Below are positions 48,018 through 60,709 of a DNA stretch of 64,000 nucleotides, piece by piece (position 1 is the stretch's first letter; every line of letters starts with the position of its first letter). Made by a program: the position numbers and the translations under genes. The stretch covers positions 1,488,001-1,552,000 of the forward strand of contig JAHRBS010000007.1 in NCBI GenBank assembly GCA_024305745.1, in the 5' to 3' direction. Origin of the DNA: Polyporus tsugae (lineage: Eukaryota > Basidiomycota > Agaricomycetes > Polyporales > Polyporaceae). The notes below the pieces were generated by a model that searched no databases, had not been told where the DNA came from, and was given only the letters and a program-made list of their open reading frames with translations.

Positions 48018-48954
48018 ATGTCAGATCCAGCACCGCCCGACCAGGCCACCTCGAACTCCCTTGGCCTCGACCTTGAAGCTCTGAAGATCAAGGACGACCC
48101 AGACACTGCACCTTCTACAGACGCGGCCGACGACGTTCCTCCAGCCACGGCAGACACGTCCCAAGGGACAGACGAGGCCAAGGATGAAGGAGAGACGAAG
48201 GACGCCACTGCAAGCAGAAGGGAGCCAAAGGAGAAGAAGAAGCCGTACGTAAACCCGGATCGCGTCAACACAGGCGGGGCGCAGAGGGTGTGTGTCCTGA
48301 GCAACACGTCTTGGTATATCGTTTGAACGGGGCCGCCCACAGGAGAAACCCAGCGAGGAAGAGCTGGCAGAACGTATGGCACGCATCCGGGAACAGAACG
48401 AAAAGATCAAGCAGAGGCGGCTGGTATGGACGTTATGCAGCGACCGGCTCTACCAGGCTCATTAAGGCCGTGCAGGATGTCCAAGCGGACGAGGATGAGT
48501 ACAAGAAGAAGCAGGAGGTGGACCGCGCCAAATTGGCAAAGCAGAAGAAGGTACAGGAGAGTGTGGATCAGGCCCGCGAGCAGAACGCTCGCCGTAAGAT
48601 GGACAAGGTACGCTGCCGCTGTACCAACCAACGCAAGTTTCCGCACGCCGGTAACCCATGTGTCCATAGATTCAGGGCCGCGAGTGGGATTCGGGGAAGC
48701 CTGCGCGCGAATGGAACAAGCCCAGAAGGACCGACGAGGAAACTGGCCAGGACGAAGAGAAGAAGCAGCAGTCATCTATTGGGATTCGTGGTGCAGTGCG
48801 CGGTGGCGGTCGAGCCCGTGGGGGTGGCGGTCGCGGTAGGGGTCGGGGAGGAGCAGTAACGTCCCCTACGTCGGAGAAGAATGAGAAGGAAGCGACCCCG
48901 ACTGCTACAACAGACACCTCTGCACCTGCCGCGCCTGTTGCTACAAGTTCATGA
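48018..48954 (+). CDS. Unknown coiled-coil protein with RGG-rich C-terminus
   Basis: Four or five exons. ATG 48018 gives MSDPAPPDQATSNSLGLDLEAL; the first 75 residues are acidic and Ala/Asp/Thr-rich, followed by KPYVNPDRVNTGGAQRE. A long charged helix follows (EELAERMARIREQNEKIKQRRLDV and EYKKKQEVDRAKLAKQKKVQESV). A GREWDSGKPAREWNK motif precedes an RGG/RG box (RGAVRGGGRARGGGGRGRGRGG), typical of RNA-binding proteins. The tail is Thr/Ala-rich. The GREWDSxK motif and RGG box make it likely to be an mRNA-binding or ribosome-associated factor like the Stm1/HABP4 group, but that is inference and no domain was firmly recognised. Codon usage looks like its neighbours. Exon joins at GTATGGAC (48423) and GTACGC (48608) keep frame. 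Confidence 0.7.
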
Positions 48955-49170
48955 ACGATATATACCCTTTACCATCGCCATGCCCGTTGTATTCTCGTCC
49001 ACCAATGTTCATCGTGCTCGCACTGTTGTCACTGTCAGTCCTGAAAGGTGTAGTTGGCGCCCATGTGGCGGGCCGCGTTATCCGGAAGCAGCATTTTCTA
49101 TTAGCGCCGTTGGCCACCGTACTGGCATATACTTAGTTCGCCTTCGTCCTTGACCTTTCACATCCTCGTC

Positions 49171-51864
49171 ATGGGTCGCGGCGTACTTCTTACCTCAAAC
49201 CTTCCCCAACTACAGAACCTCATAAAGCGCGACCCTCCTGCGTACAAAGAAGAGTTCCTGCAGCAATGGAATCACTACAACAGCATCCGCCAAATCTTCC
49301 AGATTAACCCAGACGAGAACGCACAACATTTTAGGGAGCTGGTCTCTTTCATTGCTCAGGTACGTACGTCCCGAACGTGTTTCACATTTTGGGTAGCAGC
49401 TCTGATCTCGGTACCCCAGGTTGCACAGTGTTATCCCAAGGAGACGGTAGAGTTTCCTTCTCAGATCTCGACATTGCTCCTCGAAAGCTATGGCACGCTT
49501 TCTCCCGATACCCGGAAATCCCTTGTACAAAACCTGGTCATGCTACGCAACAAGGATGTCATTGCCTCCATCACGTACGTCCGCAGTTGTCCAAGCTATC
49601 GCATTCCCTCATCCAGTACTCCTTTCAGTCTTCTTCAAACACTCTTCCCTCTTCTTCCCCGCACCACTTCTTCCTCTCTCCGCGCATTCATTCGCAAGAC
49701 AATTCTCTCGGACATCCGCACCGCGAATCTCCGTTCCAAGAACCACAAACTGAACCGTGCAGTGCAAGCCATGCTGTTCGGAATGGTAGAGCGCGGTATG
49801 GATGCTGAAGTTGTTGGAGACAAGGGGAAGCTCAGGGCTGCTGCGAGGACATCGGCGGCAGGGAGCAATGGTGAAGAGGCGGTGTGGGCAGTCGTCCTTG
49901 CAAAAGAACTTTGGAGAAAAGGGATCTGGTGCGTGCTTTCGTGCTTTGACCTATGGGGGGGGGGTCTCAATATCATGAACGTAGGAATGATGCGAAGACA
50001 GTCTCCATCATTGCCCTTGGATGCTTCCACCCGGTGGTGAAGGTACAGAGTGCTTCTCTGCACTTCTTCCTGGGGAGTGATGAGGAAAAGGAAGACAGCG
50101 ATGAGGACGAGGAAGACGTAGGTTGTCTTCGACCCTGTCCGCCATTACATGGCTGAAGCGAGTTACCCCCTAGCTTCCCGATGTCAAATCCCTTCAGCAC
50201 CGACGGGGAATCAACAAGAAGACCCGTAGCGGAGCGAAAAAGCTCGAGAAGCAAATCAAGTCTATCAAATCCGTAAGCGCTGACTCCCATTGCAGGCGCA
50301 ACAGCCCACTCACCTCAGAAACAGAAGCGAAAGAAGAAATCCGATTCCTCAGATCCCAACTTCCCCGCCATCCAGCTCCTCAACGACCCACAAACGTTCG
50401 GCGAGAAGCTCTACGACCTCCTCAACAAGTACGACAAGCGCCTCTCGCTCGACCACAAGATCCTCATCATGCAGCTCCTCTCGCGCGTCATGGGCGGGCA
50501 CAAGCTCTGCGTGCTCGGCTTCTACACCTACATCATGAAGTACCTCGCCTACCACCAGCTCCGCATCCCCTCCATACTCGTCGCGCTCGCGCAGTCCGTG
50601 CACGAGTTCACGCCCCCGGACGCGCTCACGCCCGTCGTGCGCAAGCTCGCGCAGGAGTTCGTGCACCCCGGCGTGGGCAGCGAGGTCATCGCCGCGGGCA
50701 TCAACTCGATCCGTGAGGTCTGCAGGCGGCAGCCGTGGGCGATGGAAGATGACCTGCTGGGTGACTTGATCGAGTACAGGAAGAGCCGCGACAAGGCGGT
50801 CACCGCTGCTGCGAGAGGGCTGCTCCAGCTGTTCCGAGAGGTCAATCCTGGGATGCTGAAGAGGCGAGAACGTGGAAAGGACGCGAGTATGGGAATGGCG
50901 AATGGCGGCCAGCCGCTACCGTTTGGTCACAGTGCGGAAGCGGCCGTCGACATAGAGGGCTTGGTGGTACGCATCCTTCGTTATTCCATTTTGTACTGGG
51001 TGGTCGCTGATTTTGTATTTAACTAGCTACTTGAGGACCACCTCAAGAAATTGCGGGAAGAAGATGGTGTCGCTACCGGCGACGAAGAGGGGGCATGGGA
51101 GGGCTGGGACGTCGAGTCAGATTCGTCGGAAGAGTCTTCCGACGGATGGATCGGTGTAGACTCTGACAGCGACAACAACCTTGAGGTCAGCGACAGCGAG
51201 GATGAGGCCGACAAGACGTCCAAGAAGAGCAAAGGGAAAGGGAAAAAGAAGGCGGAAGATGAAGACTCGGACGCTGAAATGAGTGAGAACGATGAGGAGA
51301 CGGAGGAGCCACCAGAGGAAGTCATCGAGCGGATATCCACCCTTGCGACTACCAAGGTACAGCTGCCTTTTCTTCGCTCCCACTATCTTTACTCAAAGTG
51401 CGCCACGGCAGATTCTTACACCAGCAGACTTTGCACTCCTCAATGACCTGCGCATCAAAGCCGCGTCCGAAGCCGTCGAGCGAGGGAGCAGTGGTGCGGC
51501 CAAGCGCAAACTTGCCTCGCTCGAGTCCCAAAAGAAGTCCCTGGTAGCCTCTGACGGGAACCTCGCCGACGCCTTCATCTCCGAGAACGACATACTCGGT
51601 CCGCGCAAGAAGGCCAAAGCAGATTACGCCGAGCGTATGGCCTCCATCGAGAAGGGCCGCGAGGGCCGCGAGAAGTATGGGTCGCTCAAGGGGAAGAAGA
51701 ACAAAGAGAAGCCGAGCAGCTCCACAAACCGCGAGAAGGCGCGGAACAAACCCCTCATGATGATTATTGCGAGCGGTGCGGTACGCGGCAAGAAGAAGGC
51801 GTCCTTGAGGGAAAAGCAGCGGAAGTTGCGGGCGCATATTGAGCGGGCGAAGAAGGCACACTGA
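49171..51864 (+). CDS. SDA1: SDA1 homologue, 60S ribosome biogenesis factor
   Basis: Nucleolar protein needed for 60S subunit maturation and actin/cell-cycle progression in yeast (known). ATG 49171 reads MGRGVLLTSNLPQLQNLIKRDPPAYKEEF, the recognisable SDA1 start. Next come VAQCYPKETVEFPSQIS, LSPDTRKSLVQNLVMLRNKDV, LFPLLPRTTSSSLRAFIRKTI and KAKTVSIIALGCFHPVVKVQSASLHFFLG-like segments. Further matches are GINKKTRSGAKKLEKQIKSIK, NFPAIQLLNDPQTFGEKLYDLLNKYDKRLSLDHKI, VLGFYTYIMKYLAYHQL and FVHPGVGSEVIAAGINSIREVCRRQP. A long acidic Asp/Glu/Ser region follows (DVESDSSEESSDGWIGVDSDSDN), then ISTLATTKILTPADFALLNDLRIK and a very basic C-terminus. The gene has eight or more introns; it runs convergent with GAL7, which ends 104 bp away. 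Identification is very secure. Confidence 0.95.
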
Positions 51865-51968
51865 ACATTGTACTAGCATTGTGATGCTCTACATTCTTGT
51901 GCGTTTCTACTGTTGTTAGAGTTACATATAACATGTAAGGTTACAGGCTGCTACCAACGTCCGAGCCT

Positions 51969-53357
51969 TTAGTTGCTAGTGGCATCTACATCTGATGCCG
52001 TAGAAGCGTCGACCTTCTCGACATTCAAATAGTGAACATCCGACAACGTCCTAAGCCTCGCCGCCGCTTGCTCTGGGGTAAGGTCGCGCTGGGGTTCAGC
52101 CATGAGCTCGAAGCTGAGAGACAAGAGGACTGTTAGGTACGCATTGCGGAGAAGATTCAATGCCACATACCCGACCAGGAACTTGCGGACTGATGCGCTT
52201 CGAAGAAGTGGGGGCGCGAAATGCAAGTGGAGGTGGGCAAGATTCTCCTCGTCCTGGTCTTCCGCAACAGCATCGGATGCAGGAGGAGTCGGACGCTGGT
52301 GGATACCCATCGAATACGCAAACGAGCACGAGAATAAGTTGTCGTAACGGATGGTGACCAGGGACAGAATCTGTGCAAATGCACGTTTCTCTTCCTGGGA
52401 GAGATGGACGATGGACGATACGTGACGCCTGTAAGGGAGGACTGAACTTTATGTGAGCAGTCGTTCTAAGCTCGTAAGGGGCATCTTGCTTACGCATGAT
52501 CTCGAACGGCCAAATAGCCCACCAGGGGACGAGGGCGACCCAATGGTCATTCTGCAGAACCACACGTCCTTCCTCGCGAGCAACGCTAACCTCAAAGTGG
52601 ACGTAGTCGCAAAGCAGACAAGAGCGACCAAGCGGACCCTTAGGTGCGTCCGAGGTGGGAGTCGACTCGGAGTACTTTTTGAGATTCGCGAGTTCGGTGG
52701 CAGGAAGGGAGGGCACCGTCGATAGAGACCATACTTGGCCGTGAGGGTGAGGGTTGGAGCAGCCCATCGTGGCACCCTTGTTCTGTATGTATTTGAAAGT
52801 AAGCAGGTGTCATGGATATGGCCGAAAGGAAATACCTCGAAGATTTGGACGTATTTGATGCCTTGCTGATCACCACGCTTCTTGTAGACGGCTGACCACT
52901 CGTCAATGATGCGCTCGATGTCGGCCTGTTCGAGCCTTGCCAGAGTGAGATCATGGCGGGGGTGGAAGCAAAGGACGTCACAGCCGCCCTCCACCGGCTC
53001 GGTCGTGAGCAGTGGATGAGGGGCGGGAGGAGGGGCCGGGCCGGGAGGAGGTAGAACAGCGGCGTAGTCGTTCTCGAAAACCGTTGTGTGCTCATACTTG
53101 GAGTTAAGCTGGCCGCCTGCGCGCGCGTTGCCGGGACAGAGGTAGCACTTGGGGTCGTACTCGGGCAAGTCGGATTGCTGCGGGGGCTCAGTCTGGCCGA
53201 GCCATGGCCGCTTGGTACGGTGAGGGGAGACAAGGACGTGCTCGCCCGTGAGAGGGTTCACTGGGTTCCGATGTCGATTAGTTAAGAAGTCGGGGGGTCA
53301 ATGCAGAGCATTCGTACCACGGCGGTGGGGGTGGGTTGTAGGGTCAAAATCAGCCAT
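51969..53357 (-). CDS. GAL7: Galactose-1-phosphate uridylyltransferase
   Basis: Leloir pathway enzyme exchanging UMP between UDP-glucose and galactose-1-phosphate. The 40-nt first exon (ATG 53357, [13 protein letters not shown]) joins to [43 protein letters not shown] supplies zinc-binding cysteines. [68 protein letters not shown] with the catalytic HPH motif, [41 protein letters not shown] and [25 protein letters not shown] follow. It ends [11 protein letters not shown]. Introns are read at GTACGA, GTATTTCC and GTAAG-type donors. GAL1 and GAL10 homologues are not present in this window, so the gene is not in a fungal GAL cluster here. All motifs look intact and active. Confidence is very high. 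Confidence 0.95.
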
Positions 53358-53578
53358 GGTGGTCGGGAGAAAAGGACGATGGTATCGGCGAAGCACCTTG
53401 GATGGGACATGGTGGTGGTGATCATGACCGTCTGACTCTGACTCTATGACCGTGTAGCCCTCGGCCCCTCGGCCCGGCAATCCTTCAAGCGCTTATACAG
53501 CGTCTACAGACTACGGTCCATGAACGCAGACTGCAGTCACTAAGTTAGTGGCAGTTCGACGTTTACCGACCCTCCATC

Positions 53579-55828
<2,250 letters not shown>

Positions 55829-56054
55829 TTACGTTTTGTACACCTCGGGCCGTTCTGGTGAAGCCGTCCTTCCCTACGGAGTGTATCTCATCCCTCGATA
55901 TGGTCTATAAAGATATCTGTTTTACATGCTACACGCGTACAACATTGCAATTCTACTTCCTCTGTAGACCTCATCTAGAGCTTGGATGTGTCAATGAAGG
56001 AGACCCCCTACGAATCACGGTCGTCAGCTTATGCTAAGCATTGTATAATGGATG

Positions 56055-57492
56055 CTAGACTTGTGCTAGAGCTACCTTCTCGATATTGATTACCAGTTCA
56101 GGCACGGCAGCCTTGATCAGGCCCGCTTCGTAATCAGTGACCTTACCAAGGGACTTAATCGCAACGACACCCTCGGGCTACAGAAAACTGTCAGCGTTCA
56201 GTCACACATTTGGCAGACACACTGCACTCACGCCGAGCTCAATGGGCGCGGAGAAGTAGTCAAGATCGCGACCGATCTCCTTCTTGACAGCCTCACCGCC
56301 GTCCTTGTCCGCAGCAAGGTGAACGAACGAGGGGGCGACGATCCCCTTCTCGCCCTTGACGGCACGGATGAGTTTGTTGGCGAACTCAACACCGGCGTAC
56401 GCCATGGAGAGGGTGGCGGACCCCGCACCATCCTTGGCCTTGACCACCTCGTCACCACCGAATTGGATGCGGTTCGTTAGAGCCTCGAGAGCGTCCTGGG
56501 CGAAGCCCGACGGGAGTGGGTGGGAGGACTGCGAAAGCAGGGGAACGATCTATGGACCATAGGGTTAATACACGACGAGTGATTGGACGGACTGAAAAGA
56601 CGCGCCGTGACACCGGAGTGACCACCGATAACCGGGACCACGACATTGGGTGCTTTCCCGAGGTCTCCATGAACCTCGGCAACGAACGTTGATGCACGGA
56701 CAACATCTAGGGTGGTGACACCGAAGATCCTGCGAATGAAACGTGAGCGATATGTAATAGGCGAAAATAGCGCAACACGCACCGCTTGGGGTCGAATACA
56801 CCGTGCTTCTTGAAGACCTCAACGACGATGGGGACGGTGGAGTTGACAGGGTTGGAAATGACCAAGACGAAAGCCTTGGGCGCAGTGGTCGCGATGCCAG
56901 TCGCAAGGTCACGGACAATGCCTGCGTTAATCTATGACCGCGCCGGTGAGCAGGGATCGGATATGGTGATACGCGGTGGACTGACCTTGAAGAGATCGTC
57001 TCTTCATGGCGCGATATTTCACAAATTTAATGAAACGATCAGTAACGGGAGACAAGAACCACTAACCTCGTCATCTAGCAGAGGACGTCGGCATTAGTTT
57101 GCGGAAGAATAATCGTACGAGACGTACACCAGGTTTGCGGGGAACACCGGCGGGGATGACAACGATGTCGGCACCCGTCAGTGCCTTCTTGAGACCTTCA
57201 TCGGCAGGAAGGTAACCAGTGACCTTAGCGGGGGTGGAGATGTGGGACAAGTCGGCAGCGACACCGGGGGTGTTCACGATATCATAGAGGCTCAACTGGA
57301 CAAAGTGTCAGTCATCTCTCTTGCCGGTCGCGCGTCGGTATGCATACCTCCGTGACATTGGGGTTATTCTTGAGGAGAAGAGACAGAGGCTGGCCGATAC
57401 CACCTGATCGCATCCGATTAGCCATAGAATATCGAGTGAAATTAATTTGAGCGGAACCAACCTGCAGCACCAAGTACGACTGCCTTGACCAT
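56055..57492 (-). CDS. NAD-dependent malate dehydrogenase
   Basis: Oxidoreductase interconverting malate and oxaloacetate. ATG 57492 reads [27 protein letters not shown] (Rossmann GxxGxxG), then [69 protein letters not shown] and [31 protein letters not shown] and [14 protein letters not shown] (catalytic His) lead to [29 protein letters not shown] and the C-terminal VELG..KVALAQV end. There is no presequence and no peroxisomal C-terminal tripeptide, so the cytosol is likely. The RKPG/MTRDDLF mobile loop (active-site arginines) is coded by two micro-exons (57067-57074, 8 nt; 56986-57001, 16 nt). This is the mitochondrial/bacterial-type MDH family, not the LDH-like cytosolic animal type. It shares a 179-bp divergent promoter with the NUDIX gene. 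Very secure. Confidence 0.95.
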
Positions 57493-57671
57493 TGTGAGGG
57501 CTGTAAAAGACGATGGGAGGATAGGGATTGATGGAGGGGAGAGCCAAGGTCCCGGCTGCGCAGAATCCTCAGGTAAGTATTATGATTCCTCCACACGTGA
57601 TCGGCGATCGCTCAGGCTGGCTTCCGAATCCGAGTCCGCTTTCCGGTCGCCCCGCCGCAGCGACTCCTTGC

Positions 57672-58861
57672 ATGCTCCTCCTCAAACTGCCTCCTTATCC
57701 CCGTCTTCTGCCAATCCACCTCACTGTGCGTCGTGCCTACGCAACCCACAAGTACCTCAAGCAATCGAGCGCCATGTCGGAATCCAGAGTGCTCTCAGTT
57801 GAAGACTTGCACACCTCGGAAGCAAAGTGAGCGTTCCGCAAGAATTCCATTTCTACCCGACCCCGTCAATCCCTAACATGCCCCCGTGGTTTCACGATAT
57901 CAGGTGGGTAAAGCTCAAGAAAACAACCTGGAAGGACCCGGAAGGCAAGGAGGTATGTTGCATTGATGCCATCCCACACAATGCCTAACGATGTGGCGCA
58001 TGACCGTAGAGGCCTTGGGAGTTCGCGACGCGGCCAACGCGGGGATCCGGCGGCGTGGACGGTAGGCGACTCCACCCCGGTATGATTTTGGTCAACCACC
58101 TGCTAACGTACCCATCGTAGCCGTCGCCATCTTCGCCATCCTCCGGTCAGAATCAGCCGCATTCGCCCCATCTACGATTATCATCGAGCAGTTCCGGCCC
58201 CCCGTAGACCGCTATGTCGTAGGTATGTCGTCCGTCCCCTGTGGCGGCGTAAATGCTAATGGTCGACATGTTACAGAGCTCCCCGCAGGTCAGTAGCGCA
58301 GTTACATCGCATGGTAATGGCTAACGTGCCTTGTAGGATTGATCAGCGAGGGCGAATCGGCGGAAGAGACCGCGATTCGTGAGCTCGAGGAAGAAACCGG
58401 ATTCAAGGCCAGCAGCATCATTCAGACGTCACCCCTCCTTGTATGCGATCCAGGTTGGTCCTTTGGACCATTTGGCCCTTGTTTCACGCTCATCAATGCG
58501 AGACAGGGATGACGAATGCCAACATGAAATTGGTCACTGTCGACGTACCGTTTCCCGAGAGGCTGGAGATGCCCGCGCAGAAGCTTGATCCAGGAGAACA
58601 TATCACAGCCCGCATTGTGGAGATATCCAAGCTGTCCGCTGAGTTTAAGGGTTTGTTCTTGCGTCGTCGTCTTGTGGGCCATGCTAATAACAGCCTCGCC
58701 ATCTACCAGAGTACGAGAAGAAGGTCTGTGTAACGTTTGATTAAACTATAGCACAAGCTTAACACCACTGCCATCAACAGGGCTTCGTTATCGACGCAAG
58801 GCTCAGTCATCTCGCCTCCGGGTTCGAACTTGCAGAGAAACTCCGCCAGACACAGTCGTGA
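57672..58861 (+). CDS. YSA1: NUDIX ADP-ribose pyrophosphatase, YSA1/NUDT5-like
   Basis: Hydrolyses ADP-ribose to AMP and ribose-5-phosphate (known for the family). The first in-frame ATG at 57672 adds MLLLKLPPYPRLLPIHLTVR followed by RAYATHKYLKQSSA, without acidic residues and with an RRAY cleavage-like site; the second ATG, 57774, gives MSESRVLSVEDLHTSEAK, the expected cytosolic start. WVKLKKTTWKDPEGKE and RPWEFATRPTRG follow, then VAIFAIL...TIIIEQFRPPVDRYVVELPAG. The perfect Nudix box G-x5-E-x7-REL-x-EE-x-G is LISEGESAEETAIRELEEETGF, starting at the G before LIS. GMTNANMKLVTVDVP and LDPGEHITARIVEI complete it. The C-terminus is GFVIDARLSHLASGFELAEKL. Around eight introns, some only 50 bp. 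The enzyme identity is secure; the choice of start is open. Confidence 0.9.
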
Positions 58862-60468
58862 ACATTAGACAATGATGCAACAAGATAAACGTGTACTTTA
58901 CATGCATATGTAAGATCGATCGACTATGTACAACGACCGCTACCGCAGATCTAATGCACGCCATGCATCTGGGTGAATAGGTATATATACGTTCGCAATA
59001 CCCATGTACTGTAGTCTGCTGAATGCAATCTGTTGCAGGACCATTGACCACGGCAACATCATGCGGATGACTATCTCGGCCACTGCAGCGCTTGATACGA
59101 CTCGTGCCCACAACGGATATATTGAACAATTCTTGACGGCAGGGAACTTCCCTGTGTTTGGTGAGTGCTATGCTGGCTATCCTCGACCGTCGACGTATCT
59201 TCGAAAAGTCGTGGTTGGCTTCTAGCGCCCTGAGCACTGCCCTACAACTAAGCGCTCGCGCTGGTATTGCACAGTACTGGCCCCGAAGCTACATGCCGTC
59301 CACGGGTTAGTGTACCACCACCACATGTTCAGAATACGAATATGGACTCCGCCTTTGTGGTTTGTTCCAGAAAATCGGAAGTCTGGAATACTGCCGAAAT
59401 CGCGAAATCCGATCATCGTGGCCACAGCCCGATGGACATCATACCACAGCACGGCGTCCTTCAGTCTAGCATGCCACCCAAGGTCACCCATTGGAAGAAC
59501 AGGAATTACGACCGATGGCAACTGGCTTCGGTTCGAACGCTATCAGATAGTAGGGTTCCGTCTTCTCTGCCTGCTGAGGAACGCGGCGCGACGTATCTAT
59601 CCAATGATCGCCACTCATCCCACGCGTACAGCCTTTGTGGTCGAGTGCCACATTCCATGAAACGTTGTCACATCTGAGTGAGGCGTTTTTACGTCTTATG
59701 TGGTGTCATGGCAGGAGGAAGGCAGTTGACTCCGGGAGTAAAGCCGATTCTACGCACGTTGCTGGTTTCGGAGAGAGTATCCACATTGGCAGAATTACTG
59801 CCATACTACTGGGTAATCAGCGGATCCGGAACGCTATTTGAACGCCAACCTCGTGCCTCCCTGGGCTACAGCCTCCCCTCCTTTGTCTTTGGCTTTGGAG
59901 GTTCTGCACCGTCCCTCCTGTCCAGGATTCTCACGTACTGCATCAACCCCATTATTCTCTCTTTCCATTATTCTCTTCTGCTGCTCAGTTGTTGAGGACC
60001 GGTACAATCAGAACATATTCTTGAGGGATTATACGGTCGCTTCGGGTTGCTAGAGCGCGTCCTTAGGCAGCCTGAGCTTTGGTAGACGGATTCATGGGGT
60101 TAGCAAGGCGGGACCAGACAACGAATCCTTCTAAGGCGATGATACTTGCCAGCGCACAGCACCTTGTATCAAAGATGATTGTTGTCATTTCTTCTAAGCA
60201 TCGTGTAGGCACTACGTGCATCGCTTCCTTGGTGCTCAGAAGTATCGCAGTAGCAAGTGCGGACTCGCCTCCTCTGCTCCTCGAGGCCCTACTACGCCGT
60301 TCTTTTGGAGGAAGTATTCCCATCGAGGCGATACACGCCCAGCTACTAAGGCGGCTTTATGTAGTACTCGAATTGTAGCAGCACAATGGCTTCGGTGATT
60401 GGCAGACGCTGGTAGAATGTGGTGGACCAGCCGGCGTGTTCCCCGCATGTGAACAGCCTCCTGTCCCC
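58862..60468. other. Gene-poor 1.6-kb region upstream of the membrane-protein pair
   Basis: No recognised gene. Overlapping open frames on both strands at 59222-59521 (-) and 59310-59660 (+) lack family resemblance and conventional context. No tRNA-like structure or repeat was recognised. Confidence 0.4.
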
Positions 60469-60478
60469 CGATATAAAT
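60469..60478 (+). promoter_or_regulatory. TATA-like box of the unknown membrane protein gene
   Basis: GATATAAATC lies about 240 bp before the ATG at 60710, followed by a pyrimidine-rich leader. A probable 5'-UTR intron (GTACGC at 60609 to TTTCAG at 60668) explains the distance. Confidence 0.55.
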
Positions 60479-60709
60479 CGTCTACCCCGAGTCAACCTTC
60501 CCCAGCACACCTTCCTATCGCACCGCACTCGAACCCTTCAATCTTTCCCCGGGATAGCACCCATCTGCCTACCTCCTCCACTACAGCCTCCTCAGACAGA
60601 CCAGTTTGGTACGCCCATCTTTAAGCAACTCCAATCGATGATGTCCATCTAATATAGTGCTGTTTCAGAACTCACGAGCCCCATCCATCCCCCTCGTCAT
60701 ACAACCCCA

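Noticed and set aside
56055..57492. Mitochondrial targeting of malate dehydrogenase
   Set aside because: The protein starts directly with the [12 protein letters not shown]ossmann segment; no presequence is visible upstream in frame.
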